Positions 1 through 7,666 of a DNA stretch of 14,425 nucleotides are shown here, one piece after another (within the stretch, counting starts at the first letter, position 1; the number at the start of each line of letters is the position of its first letter). Under the pieces are notes generated by a model. That model searched no databases and was not told the origin of the DNA. It was given only the letters and a program-made list of their open reading frames with translations. The DNA is taken from NCBI GenBank assembly GCA_023443925.1, contig JAEZSL010000242.1:1-14425 (forward strand), written 5' to 3'. The DNA comes from Bacillota bacterium. GTDB taxonomy: Bacteria > Bacillota_A > Clostridia > Lachnospirales > Lachnospiraceae. The translations under genes were made by a program, and so were the position numbers.

Positions 1-507
1 ATCCCGGGAATTGAGATGAATGCAGGCTCCCTTGGACATGGAATAGCCCTTGGAGTTGGAATGGCCCTTGCAGCAAAGCTGGATAAACGCTCCTACCGTA
101 CTTATGTGGTCCTTGGAGACGGAGAGATGGCAGAAGGCTCGAACTATGAAGCAATGATGGCAGCCAGTCATTATAAACTGGATAATCTTTGTGCCACTGT
201 GGATTTGAATGGTCTGCAGATCAGCGGACAAACAAAAGATGTATTATGCAGTGACGATCTCGGTGAAAAGTTCAGGGCATTTGGCTGGAATGTAATAGAA
301 GTACAAGATGGGAATCAATGTTCTCAATTATTAGAAGGATATAAGCTGGCAGCCCTTGTCAAAGGTAAACCAAGCGTAGTTCTTGCACATACGGTAAAAG
401 GAAAAGGTGTATCTTTCATGGAAAATAAAAAGGGCTGGCATCACGGCGTTATGACAGAAGAGCAGTATACTCAGGCGGTAAAAGAGGTAGAGGGGGTGTT
501 ACTGTGA
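1..507 (+). CDS. Transketolase, N-terminal (TPP-binding) subunit, 5'-truncated
   Basis: This is the C-terminal 168 residues of the smaller-numbered half of a split transketolase; the reading frame is open to base 1, so the true start lies upstream and the in-frame ATG at 16 is internal. Transketolases move a two-carbon ketol unit between sugar phosphates in the cytoplasm using thiamine diphosphate (TPP) and Mg2+. The visible TPP motif is GDGEMAEG followed by VDLNG, with 28 residues between GDG and the conserved Asn, as expected for this cofactor site. The preceding NAGSLGHG segment is also typical of the family. Full-length subunits are usually about 270-280 residues, so roughly 100 are missing. 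It overlaps the next gene by a GTGA junction, implying translational coupling of the two subunits. The sugar specificity cannot be read from this half; the downstream kinase and facing glycosidase hint at apulose 4-phosphate. Confidence 0.93.
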   Translation: MPGIEMNAGSLGHGIALGVGMALAAKLDKRSYRTYVVLGDGEMAEGSNYEAMMAASHYKLDNLCATVDLNGLQISGQTKDVLCSDDLGEKFRAFGWNVIEVQDGNQCSQLLEGYKLAALVKGKPSVVLAHTVKGKGVSFMENKKGWHHGVMTEEQYTQAVKEVEGVLL

Positions 508-1433
508 ACAAAATAACAAACCGGCAGATAATATGCGAAGTATTAATGGAAGCTGCCAAGAAGGATAAAGATATTTTGGTCGTATGCTCGGATTCCAGAG
601 GTTCCGCTTCTTTGGCGCCGTTTGCGGAACAGTATCCGGAGCAGTTTATAGAACTTGGAATCGCAGAACAGAACCTGGTTACGGTATCGGCAGGACTTGC
701 CTCCTGCGGAAAAAAAGTATTTGCAGCATCTCCGGCATGCTTTTTATCTACAAGAAGCTATGAACAAGCCAAAGTGGATGTGGCCTACTCCGGTACAAAT
801 GTAACACTGGTTGGCATTAGCGGAGGAGTCAGCTATGGGGCACTTGGTATGACGCATCATTCCTGCCAGGACATTGCTTCTATGGCTGCCCTGCCAGGGA
901 TGAGAGTCTATCTGCCAAGTGACCGGTTTCAGACAGCCAGGCTTATTGAGGCTCTCTTAATGGATGAAAAGCCGTCCTATGTTCGTGTCAGCCGTTCCGC
1001 TACGGAGGATGTATACAAAGAGCATATGGAATTTACGCTGGATAAAGCGAATATTATTTCAGAGGGAAAAGATGCGGTAATTATAGCCTGCGGAGAGATG
1101 GTGCCATATGCCATTGAAGCACAGAATAAACTTACGGAGAAAGGCTTCAGCATTGGTGTTATCGATATGTATTGTATCAAACCCATAGACCAGGAAGCGA
1201 TTATAAAAGCAGCCCAAAATACAAAGTTTGTTGTAACGGTGGAAGAACACTCACCTCATGGAGGACTTGGAAGTATTACAGCACAGGTTGTAGCTGCAAA
1301 TTGTCCAAGAAAAGTAATAAGCCTTTCCTTACCGGACGGTCATATCATAACAGGCACCAATAAGGAAATTTTTGAATATTACGGACTTGATGGTGAGGGA
1401 ATCGCGGACACCATCGAAAAGGAAATGGAGTGA
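504..1433 (+). CDS. Transketolase, C-terminal subunit
   Basis: The 309-residue partner completes the split transketolase. Residues about 5-170 form the pyrimidine-binding domain; FIELGIAEQN (E55) carries the conserved glutamate that activates TPP. Residues about 190-305 form the transketolase C-terminal domain. The GTG start at 504 overlaps the TGA stop of the upstream subunit and has a purine-rich stretch (AGAGGTAGAGGGGG) just before it, inside the upstream gene. Length matches stand-alone C-terminal subunits (about 310). The gene is followed after only 3 bases by an FGGY kinase, so the three are one operon. Split transketolases of this shape occur in several special sugar pathways (apiose/apulose, sulfoquinovose sulfo-transketolase, general pentose phosphate). 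The adjoining kinase favours a kinase-plus-transketolase pathway over the sulfosugar one, but the exact donor is inference. Confidence 0.95.
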   Translation: MNKITNRQIICEVLMEAAKKDKDILVVCSDSRGSASLAPFAEQYPEQFIELGIAEQNLVTVSAGLASCGKKVFAASPACFLSTRSYEQAKVDVAYSGTNVTLVGISGGVSYGALGMTHHSCQDIASMAALPGMRVYLPSDRFQTARLIEALLMDEKPSYVRVSRSATEDVYKEHMEFTLDKANIISEGKDAVIIACGEMVPYAIEAQNKLTEKGFSIGVIDMYCIKPIDQEAIIKAAQNTKFVVTVEEHSPHGGLGSITAQVVAANCPRKVISLSLPDGHIITGTNKEIFEYYGLDGEGIADTIEKEME

Positions 1434-1436
1434 TAC

Positions 1437-2891
1437 ATGAAGTATATACTAAGTATTGACCAGAGTACCCAGGCAACGAAGGCAGTCCTTTTGGATGAAA
1501 AGGGAAAGCTTATAAAAAGAGCGGACCGCAGGCATGAACAGCTTATTAACGAAAAAGGCTGGGTATCCCACAACCAGGAAGAAATCTATCAAAATGTGCT
1601 GAAGGCGGTAAAAGATGTGGTGGAAGCTTCCGGCATTGCAAAGAATGAGCTGCTGGCCGTTGGTATCAGTAACCAAAGAGAAACTGCAGCGGCCTGGGAC
1701 AAGAAAGGCAGAGCCATAGGTAATGCGGTAGTGTGGCAGTGCAAAAGGGCAGAAGAAATTGCAGAAAGATTCAAAGAGAAAGCAGATGACATATACTGTA
1801 TAACCGGACTTCCCTTATCCCCCTACTTTTCAGCTTCTAAAATGGCATGGTTAATCGAGAATGAAATCCGGGAAGAGGAATACTATCTGGGAACTATCGA
1901 CAGCTGGTTATTGTATAAGCTGACAGAGGGAGGGAGTTTTAAAACAGACTACTCCAATGCATCCAGAACACAATTGTTAAATCTCCATACACTTAAGTGG
2001 GATGAAGAACTGTGCCGAATGTTTGGAATCCCATTAAAAGCCCTGCCGGAAATTTGTGACAGCAATTCCTGCTTTGGATCTACGGATTTTGAAGGATATC
2101 TGAACAGGGAAATACCCATATATGCAGTTCTTGGAGACTCCCACGGGGCTTTGTTCGGTCAGGGCTGCCATACAAAAGGCATGGTTAAAACAACCTATGG
2201 AACCGGCTCGTCTATTATGATGAATATTGGCGGAGTGCTTTTGAAACCAAAGTCCGGCTTGGCGGTTTCTCTGGCATGGAGCATGGCCGGTAAGGCCGAA
2301 TATGTCCTGGAGGGAAATATTAATTATACCGGTGCCGTAGTTACCTGGCTGCAGGAGGATATGCATATGATAGAGACTCCTAAAGAACTTAAAGAGCAGC
2401 TTATGACGGCAAACCAGGAGGATTCAACCATATTGGTACCCGCATTTACCGGGTTATCGGCTCCTTACTGGAGAGGGGATGCGAAAGCCATGTTATATGG
2501 AATGACCCGCTCTACCGGAAAGGCAGAAGTCATAAAAGCAGCGGTTGAAAGTATAGCATATCAGATTACGGACGTGTTAAAGATCATGGAACAGGTAAGT
2601 AATACGAATATGAAAGAACTTCGGGTGGACGGCGGCCCAACCCAGAATCAATATTTGATGCAGTTTCAAAGTGATATGGCTGATACAACCGTCTGTGTGG
2701 CAAGCAGTGAAGAACTATCGGCAATCGGAGCCGGATATATGGCAGGCATTGCGGTAGGATTATACGATAAAGAAGAAGTTTTTCAGAATTTATCCTATCA
2801 GAAATACGTCCCTGAAATAAATTCTAAGAATCGGGATAAAAAGTATGAAAAGTGGAAAAAAGCGGTATCAATGGTACTGAATGAATCGTGA
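1437..2891 (+). CDS. FGGY-family carbohydrate kinase, glycerol-kinase-like, candidate apulose kinase
   Basis: The 484-residue protein is a complete FGGY sugar/polyol kinase that phosphorylates a small substrate with ATP in the cytoplasm. N-terminal phosphate-binding motif: LSIDQSTQATKA (5-16). Substrate-binding NQRET (79-83), W100 and Y130 match glycerol kinase. The catalytic base is D234 in GDSHGALFGQ. ATP-binding motifs are KTTYGTGSS (251-259) and RVDGG (396-400). Overall it resembles glycerol kinase (PAFTGLSAPYW, LMQFQSD), but two residues that form the glycerol pocket in the E. coli enzyme differ by my alignment from memory: Gln246 corresponds to S235 and Phe270 to S259. That argues for a bulkier substrate. 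The gene starts 3 bases after the transketolase stop, so it belongs to that operon. A kinase plus split transketolase is the arrangement described for D-apulose kinase and apulose-4-phosphate transketolase. Glycerol, erythritol or a ketopentose remain alternatives. Confidence 0.9.
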   Translation: MKYILSIDQSTQATKAVLLDEKGKLIKRADRRHEQLINEKGWVSHNQEEIYQNVLKAVKDVVEASGIAKNELLAVGISNQRETAAAWDKKGRAIGNAVVWQCKRAEEIAERFKEKADDIYCITGLPLSPYFSASKMAWLIENEIREEEYYLGTIDSWLLYKLTEGGSFKTDYSNASRTQLLNLHTLKWDEELCRMFGIPLKALPEICDSNSCFGSTDFEGYLNREIPIYAVLGDSHGALFGQGCHTKGMVKTTYGTGSSIMMNIGGVLLKPKSGLAVSLAWSMAGKAEYVLEGNINYTGAVVTWLQEDMHMIETPKELKEQLMTANQEDSTILVPAFTGLSAPYWRGDAKAMLYGMTRSTGKAEVIKAAVESIAYQITDVLKIMEQVSNTNMKELRVDGGPTQNQYLMQFQSDMADTTVCVASSEELSAIGAGYMAGIAVGLYDKEEVFQNLSYQKYVPEINSKNRDKKYEKWKKAVSMVLNES

Positions 2892-3066
2892 TTGTAATCT
2901 TAAGTAAGATTAAAACGCAGCGGAGAATATTTGGCATATTCTTATGAGATGATCCCAATTGACGGAGAGTGGGAGTTACCCGCTAAGAAGGATAATGAAA
3001 GAGAAATTTGAATTTTCTTGGGGTTAAAAAGGATGGCTAATTAGAACAAGATAGAAGCTATATAAA
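2892..3066. other. Gap between convergent genes with small hairpins and a short open frame
   Basis: Directly after the kinase stop lies a palindrome TAATCTTA-AG-TAAGATTA (2895-2912), then a second small stem AGAATAT/ATATTCT with a 5-base loop (2924-2942). A frame is open from 2904 to a TGA at 3009-3011; from the ATG at 2949 it would give only 20 codons (starting MIPIDGEWEL). There is no convincing ribosome binding site, so this may be a degraded gene end or chance. I do not call a gene here. Confidence 0.4.
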
Positions 3067-3106
3067 TTAAAGGGACTGTTTAAGAATAACGAAACAGTCC
3101 CTTTAA
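3067..3106. terminator. Bidirectional terminator between the kinase operon and the glycosidase gene
   Basis: A perfect 15-bp stem (3067-3081 with 3092-3106; core AAAGGGACTGTTT) encloses a 10-base loop. Its ends are A-rich on one side and T-rich on the other, so both strands give a hairpin, but the T stretches right after it are short. It lies 6 bases from the glycosidase stop codon and about 175 bases after the kinase stop, where a shared terminator of two convergent transcripts is expected. Confidence 0.8.
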
Positions 3107-3112
3107 ATGTGG

Positions 3113-4630
3113 CTATTTTTTATAGATTCGTATTGCCATATATTCTCTGCCGGGAAGTGTTATTTTAAACTTACCGCGGAAAGTACCGGCATTTTCTATT
3201 GTCATATTCCAGGTGTCAATTACTTCTACTTCATAATTGTGGTCCTCTTGAAAAGAAAAAGTTCGAAAACCAGGCCGAAAGCCGCTGTAATAATGAATAG
3301 CATAGGCACCTCCGTCAGCGATACCAACAACTTCATCCCATTCTCCTTTGGCGGGAATGAGACCGCCTCCGGGAGTCTGCTGCATAATCTCTGATAAAAA
3401 TTTTATTCTGGCCGGGCTGTCTCCATGAAGGCTGCCTCCATGGGACCACCAGAGGATATTATCCGGGTGTTGATAGGTTTCACCATGGACAGGATATCCT
3501 CCTCTGACAAAGGCTTCCCAGAAACGTCTTGTCATTTCCTGTCCGCTTATATTACCCCATGCATGATTAATATTGCCTTCATATGCGATTTCATCCAGTA
3601 CCACCGGTTTGGCGTATCGAACCCGCCATTCGTCCGTCAGCTCTGAAGATTTGTACAGATCCGTACGCTGTATACTGCAATGAGTTATCCAGGGTCTGCT
3701 AAAATCATAGAACTGGAAGCAGTTATGTATGGAGCGCAGATGTCCATAAGGATCATGTGTATAGATTTCCTTTGCATTTGCTTCCCAGTCGGCAACTGAT
3801 TTATGGAAAAACAAATCATATTCATTGGCCAGGGACCACCATACATTACGGTAAGCGCTGAATCTGGCCATCACATAACGCAGGTAAAAGGCTTCCTCTT
3901 CGGATGACATGCGGCTAAAACCCCATCTGTCGTAGGGGTGCAGCAGTATAAGATCTGCTTCTATTCCTAAAGCTCTTAAATCTCTGATGCGTTTTTCAAA
4001 ATTCTGAAAATGAACAGGGTTAAAGCGCTGAAAGTCCCAATGGTTACCTTCCAGAAGTGCATTATCACCGAATAAGACAAAATTATCTTCATTTAAGGCA
4101 GAGGAATCACAGGGTGTACCTTCATATGGGTAGGAGAGCGGTTCATGAAAATTATAAAGATAGTGTTTGGGAAAAATACAAAAGCGCAGTTTGTTAAATG
4201 CATTTTCCGATAGGGTTTTTAAAGTCTGTTCTTGCAAAGAGGCTGATTGATGGGTCCAAACATAGCAGGTGGTACCAAGGCAGTGAAAGGGAGTTCCGTC
4301 TTCATAAATCAGATGCTGTTTGGAACCAACTCTTACCGGACCGTGATTATTCTCCGAAGGTGGAAGCACCATGAATTTTCCCTTGTATTCTTCGGCTGAA
4401 AAAGTACCCTTAATGGTAAATTCATATTTTTCTTCGAAGGATGGCATAAAACGTACGATATATCTTCCGTCTCCGTCATAAAAGCCATCTACGGTTTTTC
4501 TTTCGTTGCAAGAAACAAAGACACCTTTAATACAATAGTCCGTAAAAGGATTTCCGTTCTGAAATCCTGGCAGGACTGCTTCGAAGGTGTCCCATTTTTC
4601 TAAGGATGTTGTATATATAACGTTATCCAT
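3113..4630 (-). CDS. Cytoplasmic glycoside hydrolase, DUF5060-DUF4038-DUF5605 (apiosidase-like)
   Basis: This 505-residue protein has the order DUF5060 (about 8-75, with GFYDGDGRYIVRF), a DUF4038 catalytic barrel (about 100-400) and a C-terminal DUF5605-type beta domain (about 420-505). DUF4038 is the domain of the GH140 apiosidase family that cleaves D-apiose from rhamnogalacturonan II; proteins with the present domain order are common in Clostridia, but I know of none firmly characterised. WWSLANEYD places Glu270 after Asn269, the usual acid/base position of clan GH-A enzymes. Glu347 or Glu351 in VVLDEIAYEGN, or Glu384 in HGETY, is the candidate nucleophile. No signal peptide is visible, so it should act inside the cell on imported oligosaccharides or glycosides. 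The ribosome binding site GGGGGA (4636-4641) sits 5 bases before the ATG. It faces the transketolase/kinase operon, which suggests it supplies the sugar. Arabinosidase or another exo-glycosidase activity is possible. Confidence 0.88.
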   Translation of the reverse strand: MDNVIYTTSLEKWDTFEAVLPGFQNGNPFTDYCIKGVFVSCNERKTVDGFYDGDGRYIVRFMPSFEEKYEFTIKGTFSAEEYKGKFMVLPPSENNHGPVRVGSKQHLIYEDGTPFHCLGTTCYVWTHQSASLQEQTLKTLSENAFNKLRFCIFPKHYLYNFHEPLSYPYEGTPCDSSALNEDNFVLFGDNALLEGNHWDFQRFNPVHFQNFEKRIRDLRALGIEADLILLHPYDRWGFSRMSSEEEAFYLRYVMARFSAYRNVWWSLANEYDLFFHKSVADWEANAKEIYTHDPYGHLRSIHNCFQFYDFSRPWITHCSIQRTDLYKSSELTDEWRVRYAKPVVLDEIAYEGNINHAWGNISGQEMTRRFWEAFVRGGYPVHGETYQHPDNILWWSHGGSLHGDSPARIKFLSEIMQQTPGGGLIPAKGEWDEVVGIADGGAYAIHYYSGFRPGFRTFSFQEDHNYEVEVIDTWNMTIENAGTFRGKFKITLPGREYMAIRIYKK

Positions 4631-4931
4631 AAAAATCCCCCATAATATTAGTTTTTATTATTATATAACATTAAGCAAAAGATAAGCTATAATTATTTTG
4701 CCGGGAAATATCACTATAATGAGGTCTTTACATTCTGGTCTTATGCTATACGGAATAAAGATAATGAATACCTTAAATCAATTTTATGTTAATCAAACGG
4801 ATTAATTTATAGAATGAGTAATTTTGGGAGAATAGACTTATTTCGTTTTATATGGTAAGATTGAAAAATATTTCAGAACTCTTATATAATAAAGCAGTAA
4901 ATAACTTTGGAGATAACAGAGGAGTAAATAG
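4631..4931. other. AT-rich divergent intergenic region
   Basis: This 301-base region separates the leftward glycosidase gene from the rightward acetyltransferase gene. On the minus strand a TATAAT-like element in the run TTATATAATAAT (about 4655-4666) could serve the glycosidase, but no good -35 pairs with it. The acetyltransferase promoter is listed separately. I found no clear operator and no additional gene. Confidence 0.6.
4861..4890 (+). promoter_or_regulatory. Sigma-A-type promoter of the acetyltransferase gene
   Basis: TTGAAA (4861-4866), an 18-base spacer and a perfect TATAAT (4885-4890) predict a transcript start near 4897. This gives a short leader of about 35 bases before the ATG at 4932. 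Confidence 0.7.
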
Positions 4932-5393
4932 ATGGATAATCTTATTTTAAGAAAAGCATACATTAAGGATATGGAAGAAATTTTACAGTTACAAATAGAT
5001 GTATTCGAAGGGGAACAAAGGATTCCTTCTGAGCTTATCCCATTACCGGAGGAAAAATCTCCGTTGTGGTGGTGTGCATTAATAGGAAACACTATCGTTG
5101 GGGCAGTTGCTGCATGGAAGGAAGATAATCAAATACATTGGGGCAGATTTGCAACAAGGCAGAACTACAGAGGGTTACATATTGGTACAAAATTGGCTCG
5201 GTATTCTCTGGAAGATTTATTTTCGCAGCAGATAGAAGAAATATACATGGATGCAAGGGATGCCACAGTAAAAATAATCTGCAATATGGGCGGAGAAATT
5301 ATTGGAAAACCAATCGAGTTTTATGATGGTACCGTAACACCGATTGTTCTAATTGAAAAAGAATTTAAAAAGTATACTGGAAATCGCAAGTAA
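4932..5393 (+). CDS. GNAT-family N-acetyltransferase
   Basis: The 153-residue protein has a GNAT layout: an N-terminal strand and helix (LILRKAYIKDMEEILQLQ), central strands ending in HWGRFATR, and the acetyl-CoA pyrophosphate-binding loop NYRGLHIGTKL (78-88). The loop keeps R80 and G85 of the R/Q-x-x-G-x-G/A motif but has His83 where Gly is usual. Such enzymes transfer acetyl from acetyl-CoA to an amine; the acceptor cannot be read from the sequence. AGAGGAG lies 8 bases before the ATG and supports the start. The gene has its own promoter and terminator, so it is monocistronic and functionally independent of its neighbours. Length fits single-domain GNATs (about 150). Confidence 0.88.
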   Translation: MDNLILRKAYIKDMEEILQLQIDVFEGEQRIPSELIPLPEEKSPLWWCALIGNTIVGAVAAWKEDNQIHWGRFATRQNYRGLHIGTKLARYSLEDLFSQQIEEIYMDARDATVKIICNMGGEIIGKPIEFYDGTVTPIVLIEKEFKKYTGNRK

Positions 5394-5438
5394 TGGGCAA
5401 AGAGCATTTTTGACTTGTTTTTCAGTAAGTGCAGAAAG

Positions 5439-5470
5439 AAGCCAATTGACACATAACGATTGGCTTTTTT
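5439..5470 (+). terminator. Rho-independent terminator after the acetyltransferase
   Basis: Stem AAGCCAAT/ATTGGCTT (5439-5446 with 5459-5466) with a 12-base loop leads straight into a T run. It is placed 45 bases after the stop codon. Confidence 0.85.
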
Positions 5471-5637
5471 TAAATTAGCCCACATCATAAAAAATTCAAC
5501 AAATAGTTGAAATCTGTAAAAAACAGCTTGTAAAGTATGGATTTTATTGCAATTAATTGATACAATGGTAATAGTGCGCATTGGGTTTTGTATAAGTCGA
5601 GGGAATGGCACGGGATGCGTTTGCAGGATTTTACCCT

Positions 5638-5667
5638 TTTACATAAGGATAATGTCCTTGATATTTT
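5638..5667 (+). promoter_or_regulatory. Possible promoter of the MFS transporter gene with internal dyad
   Basis: TTTACA (5638-5643) and TATTTT (5662-5667) are 18 bases apart, upstream of a ribosome binding site AGGAG at 5680-5684. The spacer holds a short dyad AAGGA-TAATG-TCCTT (5645-5659), which could be an operator. The -10 match is only moderate. The rest of the 298-base gap after the previous gene holds the listed terminator and a small stem TTCAAC/GTTGAA near 5500; I see no other gene there. Confidence 0.35.
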
Positions 5668-5691
5668 AAATTAGCATTTAGGAGAGCGGAC

Positions 5692-6987
5692 ATGAAAAAT
5701 TTTTTATTAAAGCATCATTTACTGCGTACGCTGGTGGAGTTACGCGGTAATCCGAGGGCATGTGTTTACACAGAACCAATGTGGGGGTTATCCATGAATC
5801 TTTGTTTACCATATGCCTCGGTATATATGCTGAGTTTTGGCATGAGTGATATACAGGTGGGTGTGGTAACTTCAATTTATATGTTTTCCCAGATGATTTG
5901 TGCGTTTTTATCCGGTATCATTATTGATAAGATGGGAAGAAGACTAAGCACCATGATATTTGATTTCCTGGCCTGGAGCATTCCCTGTCTGATATGGGCG
6001 TCCAGTCAGGGTTTTTGGTTCTTTGCCGTAGCAGCCTTGTTAAATGGTACAATGAAGATAACTACGGTTTCCTGGGATTGTTTAATGGTTGAAGATGCGC
6101 ACCGGGATAAAATAACCTCAATATACTCCTGGGTTATTATCAGTGGCAACCTTTCGGCGTTGTTTGCCCCAATTTCATCCATTTTAGTGGCAAAGTTGGC
6201 ATTAACACCGGCCATTCGGATACTCTATATCAATGCTTTTATTATAATGACTGCAAAACTGCTTATATTATATAAATTTTCAAAAGAAACAGCGATTGGT
6301 AAGGTAAGAAAAGAAGCAGCAAGGAACCGGTCCTGGGGTGAGATGCTGTCCGGTTATAAAGGGGTTGCCCGCTTGATAATAAACTCGAGAGGTACAAAGT
6401 TTGCAATCATAATCAGTGTACTGGTTGAGATTGTAGGTATGATCGGAATGACTTTCTGGCAGATTATAGCATCCCGCCGTATAGGAATACCGGATACCTT
6501 ACTGCCTATCTTTCCTATGGTAAAGAGTATATTATCTATTCTGCTGTTCTTTTCTGTTATCTCCAGAATTAAGCAGTCAAACCTGAAATGGCCGCTGTAT
6601 GGTGGGTTTTGCTCCGCTATTTTCAGCTGCGTATTACTGATTGCCATATCGGATACCGGGGTGTGGGGATATGTGATTTTATTCGTGTCATTATTATTCG
6701 AAGCTTTGGGCTCAGCCGTATTAAATACACTCAGAGAGTCACTGGTTGCCATACATATTAACCCGGAGGAACGTTCGGGAATCATGGCATTGCTGCAGAC
6801 GACGGTTATGATGGTGAGTGTTCCCTTCGGATACATAGGTGGGCTCTTAAGTGATATTTCAAGAGCGCTGCCCTTCGTACTTAGTATTGCTCTGTTATTA
6901 ATCGGAGTTCTGGCAACTACCGTATTTTACAGAGGTTATAAAAATGAAGCAGTGGAATCGTTGCCACAGGCAGAATCGATAAATTAA
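5692..6987 (+). CDS. Major facilitator superfamily (MFS) transporter
   Basis: The 431-residue protein is rich in hydrophobic segments, and 10-12 transmembrane helices can be placed between about residues 32 and 413. It carries an MFS motif A, GIIIDKMGRR (75-84), in the loop after the second helix, with the expected D79 and R83. A polar loop (about 200-225) separates the two six-helix halves. MFS carriers move small solutes or drugs using an ion gradient. The weak polar content of the helices and the intact motif A would suit an efflux or sugar-phosphate-type carrier, but the substrate is unknown. The ATG follows AGGAG by 7 bases. It is flanked by terminators on both sides, so it is a single-gene unit, not obviously part of the sugar locus. 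Confidence 0.9.
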   Translation: MKNFLLKHHLLRTLVELRGNPRACVYTEPMWGLSMNLCLPYASVYMLSFGMSDIQVGVVTSIYMFSQMICAFLSGIIIDKMGRRLSTMIFDFLAWSIPCLIWASSQGFWFFAVAALLNGTMKITTVSWDCLMVEDAHRDKITSIYSWVIISGNLSALFAPISSILVAKLALTPAIRILYINAFIIMTAKLLILYKFSKETAIGKVRKEAARNRSWGEMLSGYKGVARLIINSRGTKFAIIISVLVEIVGMIGMTFWQIIASRRIGIPDTLLPIFPMVKSILSILLFFSVISRIKQSNLKWPLYGGFCSAIFSCVLLIAISDTGVWGYVILFVSLLFEALGSAVLNTLRESLVAIHINPEERSGIMALLQTTVMMVSVPFGYIGGLLSDISRALPFVLSIALLLIGVLATTVFYRGYKNEAVESLPQAESIN

Positions 6988-7000
6988 AAAGTAAAGCGGC

Positions 7001-7019
7001 CGGAATAAAATTTATTCCG
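7001..7019. repeat. Perfect palindrome after the MFS gene
   Basis: CGGAATAAA-A-TTTATTCCG is a 9-base inverted repeat around one base, 13 bases after the MFS stop. It lacks a T run, so it may be an mRNA 3'-end stabilising hairpin or a protein site rather than a terminator. Confidence 0.5.
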
Positions 7020-7116
7020 TTGATTACTGCAAACCGCCGTTTACTAAATTGACTGTATGGTTTGATAAACCCAGCGTAAATTTAAAAATCAAGAATAGAA
7101 GCAATTATAATAACTG

Positions 7117-7149
7117 GCATGACGGCCATTTTCGCCGTCATGCTTTTTT
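7117..7149 (+). terminator. Strong rho-independent terminator of the MFS gene
   Basis: A perfect 10-bp GC-rich stem GCATGACGGC/GCCGTCATGC (7117-7126 with 7134-7143) with a 7-base loop is followed by TTTTTT. Confidence 0.93.
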
Positions 7150-7666
7150 GGTCCGGTACTCGGAATAATGCATTCTTATATGTCATTCGATATCTATAAA
7201 ATGAAATTGTAAGTCTAGAAAGTATCCACAATTAACATACAAATCTGGTATGTCAGTTAGTCTATAATGTCTATTAAACTATAATCAAACATCCATGTCC
7301 AATAACCATTAGTCTAATAACTTTCAATGCTATTCTTATCCTGAATTTAATTTGTCGATAATATTATATTAATATTGTTTGCTGTCACATAATGGGTAAT
7401 AAAAGATATTATGTTAATATAATTATTTTCTTTGCACGGAACTGTCAATACCTGTCTGTATCAGCTATGAAGAACGGAAGTTAACGGTGAGTGGTGAACC
7501 GATAGGGAAGCTGCATACGGGAAGGTCTGATTCTGCTAGTTTAAATAATTATTCCTGATCATGGTTTCTGCATTACAAGCATTGAACTTAATAAGGTTTG
7601 GTACAAAAATGTTCTGCATGCCATTGAAAAGTTGCATTACCTTAATCAGTAAAGGAGGAAATTATC
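7150..7666. other. Long AT-rich gene-free leader upstream of the beta-helix gene
   Basis: No credible coding frame exists in these 517 bases on either strand. They hold a small dyad ACATAC/GTATGT (7235-7253), several TATAAT-like runs without matching -35 boxes, and a compact GC-richer element at 7450-7526 that is listed separately. A weak promoter-like pair TTGAAC (7583-7588) with an A-rich -10 lies nearer the gene. The regulation of the downstream gene is therefore probably in this region, but I cannot name a promoter with confidence. Confidence 0.6.
7450..7526 (+). ncRNA. Candidate structured RNA (three-helix element) of unknown identity
   Basis: Bases 7450-7466 pair with 7509-7526 to give 16 base pairs with one G/A mismatch, one bulged C (7514) and two G-U pairs. 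The inner loop of 42 bases can form two more hairpins: AAC-GGAA-GTT, a GNRA-type tetraloop (about 7473-7482), and CGGT/ACCG (7485-7488 with 7498-7501). The G-U pairs make the plus strand the better RNA sense. The element is clearly richer in G than the AT-rich DNA around it. It could be a cis-regulatory leader of the beta-helix gene, or a remnant of a larger RNA such as a group II intron domain. I could not match it to a riboswitch class I know. Confidence 0.4.

Noticed and set aside
1437..2891. Calling the FGGY kinase glycerol kinase (glpK)
   Set aside because: Overall similarity is there, but the pocket residues and the transketolase operon context argue for another substrate, so no symbol was given.
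3107..3394. Plus-strand open frame of 95 codons at the end of the glycosidase gene
   Set aside because: It is antisense to a well-supported hydrolase, has no ribosome binding site and no recognisable motif.
6354..6836. Minus-strand open frame of 160 codons inside the MFS gene
   Set aside because: It mirrors a clear membrane transporter on the other strand and its product has no family features.
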